The translations under genes were made by a program, and so were the position numbers. Source: Thermohalobaculum sp039805905 (GTDB lineage Bacteria; Pseudomonadota; Alphaproteobacteria; Rhodobacterales; Rhodobacteraceae). From it: a stretch of 64,000 bases of DNA. The notes beneath the pieces were generated by a model, which saw only the letters and a program-made list of their open reading frames with translations, made no database searches and was not told the DNA's origin. Where the stretch lies: the NCBI GenBank assembly GCA_039805905.1, contig JBDIVM010000007.1:62001-126000 (forward strand), written 5' to 3'. This document shows, in pieces, positions 1 through 8,027 of this stretch (position 1 is its first letter; every line of letters starts with the position of its first letter).

Positions 1-314
1 GATCTCGCCGGGGATACGTGCCCCTCGGGCCGGATCACCCGGTGATCAATGTCTGCTATCTCGACGCGCTCGACTACGTGGCCTGGCTCAAAGGCCGTGC
101 CGGGGCCGATCTCCATAGCCTGCCGACGCAAGCCGAATGGGAATATGCCGGCTGGGCGGGCACGCAGACGCGGTTCGCGCAGGGCGAAGAGCTGACCGCC
201 GATCGGGCCGATTTCTCGCGGCGGGCGACCGAGAACCTCCGCAACCGCTCAACGGAAACATATCGCAGGGACCATTTAGGCTTCCGTCTTGTCCGCGAAA
301 TGACGGGGGCGTGA
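1..314 (+). CDS. Formylglycine-generating-enzyme-like (SUMF1/FGE-sulfatase) domain protein, 3' end only
   Basis: The frame is open from the window edge, so the gene begins upstream. The visible part reads HPVINVCYLDALDYVAWL, then LPTQAEWEYA, and ends with LGFRLVR. These are the beginning, middle and end signatures of the FGE-sulfatase domain, a C-type-lectin-like fold. In typical members about 60 residues lie between the AEWEYA block and the final GFRL block, including a GNVWEW motif and an RGGSW motif. Here only about 40 residues separate the two blocks and both motifs are missing, without a frameshift. The product may therefore be an internally shortened, inactive relative. Whether it once modified a sulfatase or only used the fold cannot be told from this fragment. 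Confidence 0.75.
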   Translation, partial: SRRGYVPLGPDHPVINVCYLDALDYVAWLKGRAGADLHSLPTQAEWEYAGWAGTQTRFAQGEELTADRADFSRRATENLRNRSTETYRRDHLGFRLVREMTGA

Positions 315-464
315 GCAGTGCGGAACCTGTTCCACCATTCTCCGCCTCGGCGCGGCGCGCGGCAGGCCGGACAGGCACCCTGCGACCGGCCCGCGGGCCC
401 TCACCGTGCATTGACCATGAGTCCTGCTCAAACCACGAATCTCATGAAGTCAATGACTTGACCC

Positions 465-484
465 CCTTCTCACGCTCGAGAAGG
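465..484 (-). terminator. Hairpin just beyond the hydroxylase stop
   Basis: A perfect 7-bp stem (CCTTCTC with GAGAAGG) and 6-nt loop lies 5 bp past the stop of the minus-strand hydroxylase. No T-run follows on either strand, so this is at best a weak or factor-assisted terminator. Confidence 0.35.
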
Positions 485-489
485 CCCCG

Positions 490-1686
490 TCACCGCACCC
501 CCAGCCCCCAGCGCATCGCGAGGTGCCGCAGCGGCGCCACGTCGTGGATCGCCTTCAACCCCGCCCGGCGGAGGTCGCGCAAGGGCTGCGCCCCGGCCTG
601 TGCGGCGCGGTTCAGGGCGTCGATCCCGGCCATCCGGGCGGCCATCTCCGGCCACCGGCGGCGCTGATAGGCGGTGAGAAGCTCCGGCCCGCCGATGTCC
701 TGCCCGGCGGTGCCGCCCGCCTCGGCGAGGCCGGCCAGCGTCTCGATGTCGGCGAGGCTCATGTTCAGCCCCTGCGCGCCGATCGGCGGGATCACATGAG
801 CGGCCTCGGCAATGAGCGCCAGCCGCCCCGCAGTCAGCCGCGCCGCAATCTGGCCGATGATCGGCCAGACCGCGCGGGGGCCGGCGATCTCCAGCGGGCC
901 GAAGAGGCCCATGGTCTCGGCGGTCAGCTCCGCCGCCAGCGCCCGGTCGCCGAGCGCTGCCAGCGCCGCCGCCCGCGGCCCCGGCACCATCCAGACCACC
1001 GACGAGCAGGGCGCCTCCCCGTGGTCCGGCATCGGCACCAGCGTCAGCGGCCCGCCGGTGCGGTGGATCTCGGTCGAGACGCCGTTGTGCGGGGCGGGAT
1101 GCGTCACCGCGAAGACCAGCGCCTTCTGGCCATAATGCCAGCGCCGCGCCGGGATGCCGGCCGCCTCGCGCAGCCGCGAGTCGCGCCCGTCGGCCGCGAG
1201 CACGAGGCGGGCGCGGATCTGCCGCCCGTCCGAGAGGCGGGCCAGCGCCTCGACGCTGCGCGACAGCACATCCGTGACCGTGGCCCCGCCGATCAGCCGC
1301 GCGCCGGGCTGGCGGGCGAGCGCCGCCACCAGCGCGGCGCGGGCGGCGATGTTGGGGACGTTCCAGCCGAAGGGACGGTCCATCATCTCGCGGGCTTCGA
1401 AGTCGGCGGTCTCGCGCACCGCACGCTCCACGCCGCCGGCATCGACGAGCCGCATGGTCCAGAGGGCGGCCGCATGGCGTTCCATCCCGGCCCAGGCGCC
1501 GGCGCGCGCCAGCGTCTGCACGGCGGGTTCGAGGAAGGCGGTGGTGCGCAGATCGGTGCCGGGGGCGCCGGCCGGGGCCGGATCGACGCAGGTCACGTCG
1601 AACCCCGCCGCCGCCAGCCGCGCGGTGGCGGCGAGCCCGGCGATGCCACCGCCGGCGATCAGGATGTCGGTCTCGATCCGGTCCAT
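490..1686 (-). CDS. UbiH/UbiF-family FAD-dependent hydroxylase (ubiquinone biosynthesis)
   Basis: 398 residues, normal for the family. The protein starts MDRIETDILI and has the FAD dinucleotide-binding motif AGGGIAG at residues 11-17. The second FAD motif, ADGRDSRLR, lies near 165-173. The C-terminal motif AEAAHVIPPIGAQGLN lies at about 293-308, where many relatives have GDAAH. The family hydroxylates the ring of ubiquinone precursors at the membrane using O2 and NAD(P)H. Which ring carbon is modified cannot be read from the sequence. The ATG at 1684-1686 was chosen because the FAD motif follows immediately. The tadA stop lies 32 bp upstream on the same strand, so the two are probably co-transcribed. 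Confidence 0.88.
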   Translation of the reverse strand: MDRIETDILIAGGGIAGLAATARLAAAGFDVTCVDPAPAGAPGTDLRTTAFLEPAVQTLARAGAWAGMERHAAALWTMRLVDAGGVERAVRETADFEAREMMDRPFGWNVPNIAARAALVAALARQPGARLIGGATVTDVLSRSVEALARLSDGRQIRARLVLAADGRDSRLREAAGIPARRWHYGQKALVFAVTHPAPHNGVSTEIHRTGGPLTLVPMPDHGEAPCSSVVWMVPGPRAAALAALGDRALAAELTAETMGLFGPLEIAGPRAVWPIIGQIAARLTAGRLALIAEAAHVIPPIGAQGLNMSLADIETLAGLAEAGGTAGQDIGGPELLTAYQRRRWPEMAARMAGIDALNRAAQAGAQPLRDLRRAGLKAIHDVAPLRHLAMRWGLGVR

Positions 1687-1718
1687 GGCGGTAAGGGTAG
1701 GGCCGTCCGGCCCGCGGC

Positions 1719-2174
1719 TCAATCCCGCCGCTCGCGGAAGAATTGCCGCAGCAGGCGCGCGCAGTCCGCCTCGGCGATGCCGCCATAGACCTCCGGCACA
1801 TGGTGGCAGGTCGGATGGGCGAAGACGCGCGGCCCGTGCTCGACGCCGCCGCCCTTCGGATCGGGCGCGCCGTAGTAAAGGCGCCGGATGCGGGCGAGCG
1901 CGATGGCCCCGGCGCACATCGGGCAGGGCTCGAGCGTCACGTAGAGGTCGCAGCCGACCAGCCGCTCCGATCCGAAGCGCGCCGCGGCAGCGCGCAGCGC
2001 CAGGAGTTCCGCATGGGCGGTCGGGTCGGCAAGCTCGCGCACCCGGTTGCCGTCGGCGGCCAGAAGCGCGCCGTCCGGCCCGGCGATCACCGCCCCGATC
2101 GGGCTTTCGCCCCGTGCGGCGGCGGCCTCGGCCTCGGCCAGCGCGCGGGCCATGTGGGTGGTGAAGCGGGGCAT
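1719..2174 (-). CDS. tadA: tRNA-specific adenosine deaminase
   Basis: 151 residues with the cytidine/deoxycytidylate deaminase zinc site: HAE at 54-56 (proton-shuttle Glu) and PCPMC at 83-87 (zinc cysteines). TadA deaminates A34 to inosine in tRNA-Arg(ACG) and is normally essential. The start MPRFTTHMARALAEAE at 2172-2174 was chosen over upstream in-frame codons because it matches the usual N-terminal helix. The gene diverges from the rluB-type gene with 74 bp between starts. A guanine/cytosine deaminase assignment is less likely given size and motif context. Confidence 0.9.
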   Translation of the reverse strand: MPRFTTHMARALAEAEAAAARGESPIGAVIAGPDGALLAADGNRVRELADPTAHAELLALRAAAARFGSERLVGCDLYVTLEPCPMCAGAIALARIRRLYYGAPDPKGGGVEHGPRVFAHPTCHHVPEVYGGIAEADCARLLRQFFRERRD

Positions 2175-2248
2175 CGGCCAACTATCGCGGGCGGCACCGG
2201 CCGGGCAAGCCCCTTCCGCCGGCGCGCGGCGCGGGATAGAGGGGAGCC

Positions 2249-3082
2249 ATGAGCAGGGACAGGACCGGCGGCCGGCCCGGGGATGGCGCGGCAGGCGAGC
2301 GGATCGCCAAGCGCCTTGCCCGCGCGGGCGTCGCCTCGCGCCGCGAGGCCGAAAGGATGATAGAGGCGGGGCGGGTGACGCTGAACGGCACGGTGCTGGC
2401 AAGCCCCGCCGTCAACGTCACCGCGCGCGACCGGATCCTGGTCGACGGCAGGCCGCTGCCCGAGGCCGAGGCGCCGCGGCTCTGGCGCTACCACAAGCCG
2501 GCAGGGCTGGTGACGACGGCACGCGACGAGCAGGGCCGGCCCACGGTCTTCGACCGGCTGCCGCCCGAATTGCCGCGGGTAGTCTCGGTCGGGCGGCTCG
2601 ACCTCAGCTCCGAGGGGCTCCTGCTCCTGACCAATGACGGCGAGCTGAAGCGCCGGCTGGAGCTGCCCTCGACCGGCTGGCTCAGGAAGTACCGGGTCCG
2701 GGTGCACGGCACGCCGACCGATGCGATGCTGGCGCCGCTGACGCGGGGCCTGACGGTCGATGGCGAGCGGTTCCAGCCCATGAGCGTCACCATCGACCGC
2801 CAGCAGGGGGCGAACGCCTGGCTGACCGTGGGGCTGCGCGAGGGGCGCAACCGCGAGATCCGGCGCGCGCTCGAGGCGGTGGGGCTGACGGTGAACCGGC
2901 TGATCCGGATCAGCTACGGACCGTTCCAGCTTGGCGACCTTGCACCCGGCGCGGTCGAGGAGGTCCGCCCGCGGGTGCTGGCGGACCAGCTCGGTTTGCG
3001 GCGCGCCGGAAGTGGAGCCGCGAAAGGCCCGCCGGCACCCAAGCGGACCGTGCGCAACACATCGAAGCCGCGAAAGAATTAG
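2249..3082 (+). CDS. rluB: RsuA/RluB-family 23S rRNA pseudouridine synthase
   Basis: 277 residues. An S4 RNA-binding domain (about 17-70, with RLARAGVASRREAE) precedes the pseudouridine synthase domain. The catalytic aspartate lies in GRLDLSSEG (D118), and REGRNREIRR marks the C-terminal part. The basic tail after about residue 245 (ending SKPRKN) probably contacts rRNA. The family converts uridine to pseudouridine; RluB acts on helix 89 of 23S rRNA, RluE and RluF at other sites. The choice of RluB rests on the S4 domain and overall layout, so the exact target is inferred. The start is ATG with a GGGGAG ribosome-binding site. Confidence 0.85.
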   Translation: MSRDRTGGRPGDGAAGERIAKRLARAGVASRREAERMIEAGRVTLNGTVLASPAVNVTARDRILVDGRPLPEAEAPRLWRYHKPAGLVTTARDEQGRPTVFDRLPPELPRVVSVGRLDLSSEGLLLLTNDGELKRRLELPSTGWLRKYRVRVHGTPTDAMLAPLTRGLTVDGERFQPMSVTIDRQQGANAWLTVGLREGRNREIRRALEAVGLTVNRLIRISYGPFQLGDLAPGAVEEVRPRVLADQLGLRRAGSGAAKGPPAPKRTVRNTSKPRKN

Positions 3083-3260
3083 CTAAAGATCGCACTTTAA
3101 CTGATACGAATTTGCACCTAAACTTCCGTATCGACGCGCAATACCGGCCAGATGCGTGAGGCAGTGCACCGGGTGGGCAGCGGGACGAACCCGGGACGGC
3201 CGTTCGGAACGGCGCAAAGGGGGCGACGAGGGGTGGCGCCGGCGGATGGGGAGAACGAGC

Positions 3261-3623
3261 ATGCAGGCAAGCAGACGTGTAGCGCCCCTGCTGGCGGGGT
3301 TGCTGCTGGCTGGTTGTACAACCGGCAACGAGGCCGAAGACAGCGCCTGGAGCAGCATTGTCGCGCAGGACTACGCCTCTGCACGGGCACAATATGAAAG
3401 CGTCTTGAGCACGGATCCCGGCAACGCCTACGCCAACCTCAACATCGGTGTCGCCTACGAGCAGCTGGGCGACAGGGCCATGGCGGCGAAGCACTACGAG
3501 GCGGCCATCGCCTACGGCAAGGACGTGCCGATCGGTGAGGTCGCTCAGGATGGCAGCACGGCGAGGCGCCAGACGACCGTGGCCAAGGTGGCGCAGGAGA
3601 ACCTGAACCGGATCCGGGGATGA
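3261..3623 (+). CDS. Small TPR-containing lipoprotein
   Basis: 120 residues. A type II signal peptide ends in LLLAGC, placing the lipidated cysteine at position 19. The rest is a short helical repeat region containing ARAQYESVLSTDPGNAYANLN and YEQLGDRAMAAKHYEAAI, a recognisable TPR unit. It is likely anchored in the periplasmic leaflet of the inner or outer membrane. A longer in-frame extension exists, but the ATG at 3261 has a GGGGAG site 8 bp upstream and begins the signal peptide directly. The next small gene follows closely. Function is unknown; similar TPR lipoproteins assist pilus or polysaccharide machines. Confidence 0.75.
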   Translation: MQASRRVAPLLAGLLLAGCTTGNEAEDSAWSSIVAQDYASARAQYESVLSTDPGNAYANLNIGVAYEQLGDRAMAAKHYEAAIAYGKDVPIGEVAQDGSTARRQTTVAKVAQENLNRIRG

Positions 3624-3679
3624 GCGGGCGTGGCAGCGGGTCCCGGCCGGCGAGAACGGGAACGGTGAGGAGGCAGACG

Positions 3680-3952
3680 ATGAGACTTGTGGCAGTGAGA
3701 CTTGTGGCAGTCCTGGCGGCGGCATGGCTGGCGGTTGCGCCCGCCGTCACCCAGGCGGCGTCGGAGACGCCTGCGGCGCAGAAGCCGAGCCCCGGGCCCA
3801 CGGCAGGCCGCGCCCTGGCCAACTCGACGGTTCCGGTCGCCCCGATCGTGATCGGCGGCCTCGTCATCGTCGGCGCCCTGCTGGTCGTCGCACTCGGGTC
3901 AACCGACTCGAACAACAACACGAACGGCGCATCGACCGGCGGAAACCCCTAG
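3680..3952 (+). CDS. Small exported/membrane protein of unknown function
   Basis: 90 residues. The N-terminus is a signal sequence (MRLVAVRLVAVLAAAWLA...AVTQAAS). A linker and one hydrophobic segment follow (about residues 54-73, PIVIGGLVIVGALLVVALG). The tail is Asn/Gly/Ser-rich (STDSNNNTNGASTGGNP). An in-frame ATG overlaps the stop of the lipoprotein gene at 3620, but the ATG at 3680 is preceded by a perfect AGGAGG and starts the signal peptide. The first ten codons after the start are a near-exact 15-bp tandem duplication giving RLVAV twice. It probably shares a transcript with the TPR lipoprotein. No family recognised. Confidence 0.6.
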   Translation: MRLVAVRLVAVLAAAWLAVAPAVTQAASETPAAQKPSPGPTAGRALANSTVPVAPIVIGGLVIVGALLVVALGSTDSNNNTNGASTGGNP

Positions 3953-3988
3953 GAGCGGTGCCGGTCCCCGCCGGGGACGAGCGGCCGC

Positions 3989-4579
3989 CTACCGGGTCAG
4001 GATGAAGCTGTCGCCTTCGACGCTGAAGCTTCGGAAGCGGTCCAGATAGGCCATCCCGAGCAGTGATCCCTGCATGTCGCCGGCGTTCACGACCGCGCGG
4101 ACGGCGTGATCGACGAAGCCGCCGAGCTCGATCCGGTCGAGCACGACCCCGGCACCCATCACCGTGCCGTTGGCCGTGCTGCTGGGAATGACGTAGCTGA
4201 GGCTGTCGGTATCGATCCCCGCCCGCCCGGCGTCCTGCTGGCTCAGCACGATTCCGGTCGCGCCGGTGTCGATCATGAAGCGGATCTCGGTGCCGTTGAC
4301 CTTGAGGCGGGCATGGAAATGCCCGTCATTGGCGCGGCGGAGCGAGATGGTCTGGGCTCCAGCCTGCTGCGCCAGATCCGGGAAAAGCGCCGGGCCAAGC
4401 CGGTCCCGGAAGTCATAGGCAAGTATCAGCCCGAGGATGATCAGGAGCCAGAGAGCGGCATGCTGGAGCGCGGCGGAGAGTCGGCCGCGATAGTGGTGGA
4501 TCAGCCCGCCGGCAACGACCAGGAGCAGAGCCGCCAGGTAGAACAAGCGCGCCTGGGCGTCGGGATCGTCGGGGATCAT
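3989..4579 (-). CDS. Membrane-anchored retropepsin-like aspartic protease (TIGR02281 type)
   Basis: 196 residues. Two N-terminal hydrophobic segments (about 11-26 and 41-55) precede a periplasmic domain with the aspartic-protease motif FMIDTGAT (DTG at 104-106), and LGMAYLDRF near the C-terminus. As in retropepsins there is a single DTG, so the active enzyme should be a homodimer. This family is widespread in alphaproteobacteria; its substrate is not established. It lies downstream of the amidotransferase gene on the same strand with a 126-bp gap and may be separately transcribed. Confidence 0.82.
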   Translation of the reverse strand: MIPDDPDAQARLFYLAALLLVVAGGLIHHYRGRLSAALQHAALWLLIILGLILAYDFRDRLGPALFPDLAQQAGAQTISLRRANDGHFHARLKVNGTEIRFMIDTGATGIVLSQQDAGRAGIDTDSLSYVIPSSTANGTVMGAGVVLDRIELGGFVDHAVRAVVNAGDMQGSLLGMAYLDRFRSFSVEGDSFILTR

Positions 4580-4705
4580 TCGGTGTGCCTTCGTCGGTGT
4601 GCCTTCGGGAGCAGGCCGGGCGGCGTGCCCCCGGGCGCTTCCGGGGCCGCGCAGCCTTGCCGTTTCCCGTGACCCGGACGGGGCAACCTCGCGCCCCCCG
4701 GCAGA

Positions 4706-6730
4706 TCAGGAAGCAACTCCCGCCAACTCCAGCGGCGGCGAGCGGAGCGGCTCGCCCTCGCTGGCGCGATGCTCGAGCCAGCCCTGCAACATCACGATGT
4801 TCCAGAGCTTCTTGCCGTGATTGGCCTGGCCTGTCCGGTGCTCCTGCCACAGCGCCTGCACCGGAGCCGGCGCCAGCACGCCGGCCGCGCGCAGCCGGTC
4901 GGGGTGCAGGAGCGCCGCTGCCCAGTCGTGCAGTTCGTCGCGCAGCCAGCGGTCGAGCGGGATCGCAAAGCCCTGCTTGGGGCGCTCGATCAGCTCCGGC
5001 GGGACGTGGCGATAGAGGATGTCGCGGAGGATCCGCTTGCCAACCGATCCCTCGATGCGTGACGACACGGGCAGGTTCCAGGCCGCCTCCACCACCCGGA
5101 CATCGAGATAGGGCGCGCGCGTCTCGAGCGAGGTGCTCATGGCCGCCCGGTCCACCTTCACCAGGATGTCGCTCGGCAGGTAGCTCACGCTGTCCATCGC
5201 CATCATCCACTCGGCCGGCGCCAGCCCGGGCAGGTCGTCATGCAGCGGGTGCGGCAGGCCCGCCAGCGCCGGGGCCGACTGCCAGGACGGAGCAAGGACC
5301 GCGTTCGGGTCGTCGAAAATGCGCACGATGCCGAAATAGATGTCGGCGAGGCATTCGGCATCGCTGACAATGCCGCCGATCCGTTCGATATCGCCGAGAG
5401 CGCTGGCGGGAAGCCGTGCCGCCGCGAATGCCCGGCGCAGGACCGGGTTGCGGCTGCCGCCGAAACGGTGCAGGAGGCCCGCAGCCCCTCGTACCCGGCG
5501 GCGGATCGGAACCGGCAGGCGCGCGGCCCGCGACCAGAGCCGCGGGCCGAACAGGTAGCGGTTGTAACCGCCGAACACCTCGTCGCCGCCGTCGCCGGAC
5601 AGTGCAACGGTCACGTGCTCGCGCGCCTTGCGGCAGAGCAGGAGGGTGGGAATCTGCGACGAGTCGGCAAAGGGCTCGTCATAGATCCTCGGCAGATCCG
5701 GAATCACCGCGAGGGCATCCGCCTCGGTGACAGTGAAGGCCGTGTGGTCGGTGCCGAGATGGCGGGCCACCTCGCCCGCATGCACGGATTCGTCGAAGTC
5801 CGCATCGGCGAAGCCGACCGAGAAGGTCCGCACCGGCCGGGGGGAGTTCGCCATCATCAGCGCAGTGACGAGCGAGGAGTCGATGCCGCCCGAGAGGAAC
5901 GACCCGAGCGGCACATCGCTGATCATCTGCGAGCCGACGACCTCGGTGAGCAGCGCCTCGAAGTGCCGGGACTGGGAAGTGAAATCGCCCTGGGGAGCGC
6001 GCCTGGCCGGTGCCCGGTCGCGGACGACCTCCTCGAAGCTCCAGTACTGCCGGGCCTCGTGCGGGCGCCGCGGATCGCTGAAGGTGACCATGCCGCCGGG
6101 GGCGACCTTGCCGATCCCGGCATGGATCGAGCGCGCCTCGGTCACGCAGGAGAGCCGCAGGAACTCGGCAACCGCCTCTGGGTCGAGCCCGAAGGAAAAC
6201 CCCGGAGCGCCGGCGAAGGCCTTGGGCTCGGAGGCAAAGGCGAGGCCCCGGTCGGTCGCGCCGAAGTAAAGCGGCTTCTCGCCCATCCGGTCGCGCGCGA
6301 GCGTGAGGCTGGCGCGCTCCCGGTCCCAGAGAGCGAAGGCAAACATCCCGGCGGAGGCCTTCAGGGCGCGTTCGGTTCCCCAGGCCTCGATGGCGGCAAG
6401 CAGGGTCTCGGTGTCCGAATGGCCGCGCCAGTTGTCGGCGGCGCCTTCCGCCGCCAGCGCCGCCCTGATCTCGAGATGGTTGTAGATCTCGCCGTTGTAG
6501 ACGATCACGTAGCGGCCGGTGGCCGAGCGCATCGGCTGGGCGCCCTCTGCCGACAGATCGAGGATCGACAGCCGGCAATGGGCAAGGGAGAGCCCGGCGG
6601 CGGGGTCGCACCAGACGGTCTGCTGGTCCGGGCCGCGGTGCCTGAGCGCCGCCGCCATGGCGCGACCGACCGTGTCGAGCCCATCCAGGTCCGACGCCAC
6701 ACCGGCCCAATACCCCGCAATCCCGCACAT
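4706..6730 (-). CDS. asnB: Asparagine synthase (glutamine-hydrolysing) / exopolysaccharide-locus amidotransferase
   Basis: 674 residues. Mature N-terminal Cys2 (MCGIAGYW) and NGEIYNH (79-85) form the class II glutaminase domain. The PP-loop ATP pyrophosphatase motif LSGGIDSS lies at 279-286 and SGDGGDEVFGGYNRY lies further on. The enzyme transfers glutamine-derived ammonia to an adenylated carboxylate. The start at 6728-6730 is fixed by the required Cys2 and has a GGAGCGAGAG site. It sits last in a minus-strand run with two sugar-modifying genes and a polymerase. In such loci AsnB paralogues often amidate a sugar acid or cell-surface substituent rather than make free asparagine. That role is inference from position. 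Confidence 0.88.
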   Translation of the reverse strand: MCGIAGYWAGVASDLDGLDTVGRAMAAALRHRGPDQQTVWCDPAAGLSLAHCRLSILDLSAEGAQPMRSATGRYVIVYNGEIYNHLEIRAALAAEGAADNWRGHSDTETLLAAIEAWGTERALKASAGMFAFALWDRERASLTLARDRMGEKPLYFGATDRGLAFASEPKAFAGAPGFSFGLDPEAVAEFLRLSCVTEARSIHAGIGKVAPGGMVTFSDPRRPHEARQYWSFEEVVRDRAPARRAPQGDFTSQSRHFEALLTEVVGSQMISDVPLGSFLSGGIDSSLVTALMMANSPRPVRTFSVGFADADFDESVHAGEVARHLGTDHTAFTVTEADALAVIPDLPRIYDEPFADSSQIPTLLLCRKAREHVTVALSGDGGDEVFGGYNRYLFGPRLWSRAARLPVPIRRRVRGAAGLLHRFGGSRNPVLRRAFAAARLPASALGDIERIGGIVSDAECLADIYFGIVRIFDDPNAVLAPSWQSAPALAGLPHPLHDDLPGLAPAEWMMAMDSVSYLPSDILVKVDRAAMSTSLETRAPYLDVRVVEAAWNLPVSSRIEGSVGKRILRDILYRHVPPELIERPKQGFAIPLDRWLRDELHDWAAALLHPDRLRAAGVLAPAPVQALWQEHRTGQANHGKKLWNIVMLQGWLEHRASEGEPLRSPPLELAGVAS

Positions 6731-6844
6731 TCGCTCTCGCTCCTGACGCAATACAACCTGCCTGCCAATACATACCACAGAATGCGGCGCCTGTCCGGTG
6801 CCCGTGTCGGCTTGCCCGCGGACCGCAGACGAAGGCCGAGGCGG

Positions 6845-8020
6845 TCAGGCGCGCAGCACGCCGCGGATCGCCGCCGCGAATTCGGCGGCGATGGCGTCGG
6901 CCCGGAAGGCCTCCATGCGGCGCCGGCCGGCCTCCGAATAGTGCTTTGCCAGACCGGGAGCCTGCACGGCCCGGATGGCCTCGGTCATCGCGGCGGCATC
7001 CTCGACCGGCACCAGGATCCCGTGCTTCGCCTGTACGACGCCGGCGCCGGGCGGCGCCGTGCCCTCGAGCAGCTCGGACGGGCCCGAGGGGCAGTCGGTC
7101 GAGATCACCGGCACGCCGAGGGCCATCGCCTCGGCGACGGCATTCGGGAACCCCTCGGCATTCGACGGGGAAACGAAGGCGCTTGCGGCGCGCACCAGCG
7201 GATAGGGGTTGGAGACGAAACCCGGCAGATGCAGCCGGCCGCCGAGCCCCGCTTCCGCGCCGAGGCGGGCGAGCATGTCGCGGTCCTCGCCTTGGCCGAG
7301 CAGGACGAGGCCGCCCGGCACTCCGGCCGCGGCGAAGGCCCGGATCAGGAGGGCGAAGTTCTTGTTCCGCGTGAGCCGGCCGACCCCGAGCATGTAGGGC
7401 CGGGCGAGAGCGGGCGAGGGCGCCTCGGCGCCGAGGCGGCCGATGGCGTCGAGGTCGAAGGGGTTGAAGATCACGCCGATGCGCTGCCGGGGCACGGCGT
7501 AGTTCGCCGCAAGGTCGTCGCGGATGCCGGCCGAGTTGGCGAGAACCAGATCGGCGCGCGGATAGAGCAGCCGGATGATCGCGCGGTTGATGCGGCCGGA
7601 GAGCCCGGCGCGATGATGGCTTGTGGTGTTGATCCGTTCGCAGACCACGCAGGGAATGCCGAGGCGCCGCGACGCAAGGACGTTGGCGCAGTTGGACCGG
7701 GCCAGGAAACTCACCGAGGCATCCGGGCGGATCCGCCTCAGGGCGGCGGCGAGCAGGCGGATGCTGCCGACGAGGCCGCCCGACGAGCCGAGGCGGTGGG
7801 TGACGACGCTTTCCGGGACCGGGTACCGTTCCTCCGTGGTGTCGAGCAGCACCAGGTGCAGCTCGGCGCCGTCCAGGAGATCCGGCGCGGCGGCATAGCG
7901 TCCGAGCAGGATCGACAGCACCCGCTCGGCCCCGCCACCGTCGAGCGAGTTGATGACGAAGGCGATCCGGCGCTTTCGCCGGCCCGATCCGGTCTTTTCG
8001 AATTCCGTGGCCGTGGTCAT
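6845..8020 (-). CDS. GT4-family glycosyltransferase
   Basis: 391 residues, GT-B fold. The N-terminal glycine-rich loop NSLDGGGAERV lies near 24-33. The donor-binding motif LGVGRLTRNKNF lies at about 211-222, and the GT4 E-x7-E region (EGFPNAVAEAM) at 289-299. It probably adds a sugar to a lipid-linked oligosaccharide on the cytoplasmic face during exopolysaccharide assembly. The ATG at 8018-8020 lies 7 bp after the ATP-grasp stop, suggesting one transcript. An in-frame upstream start at 8086 would overlap that gene and adds a non-conserved leader, so it was not used. Donor and acceptor unknown. Confidence 0.85.
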   Translation of the reverse strand: MTTATEFEKTGSGRRKRRIAFVINSLDGGGAERVLSILLGRYAAAPDLLDGAELHLVLLDTTEERYPVPESVVTHRLGSSGGLVGSIRLLAAALRRIRPDASVSFLARSNCANVLASRRLGIPCVVCERINTTSHHRAGLSGRINRAIIRLLYPRADLVLANSAGIRDDLAANYAVPRQRIGVIFNPFDLDAIGRLGAEAPSPALARPYMLGVGRLTRNKNFALLIRAFAAAGVPGGLVLLGQGEDRDMLARLGAEAGLGGRLHLPGFVSNPYPLVRAASAFVSPSNAEGFPNAVAEAMALGVPVISTDCPSGPSELLEGTAPPGAGVVQAKHGILVPVEDAAAMTEAIRAVQAPGLAKHYSEAGRRRMEAFRADAIAAEFAAAIRGVLRA

Positions 8021-8027
8021 GCAAACG

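Noticed and set aside
1..314. FGE-fold fragment as a variable protein of a diversity-generating retroelement
   Set aside because: No reverse transcriptase, template repeat or variable-repeat pattern is present in the window; only the fold is shared.
3103..3132. Inverted repeat GATACG-N18-CGTATC after the pseudouridine synthase gene
   Set aside because: Arms are only 6 bp with a long loop and no T-run; too weak for a terminator or operator call.
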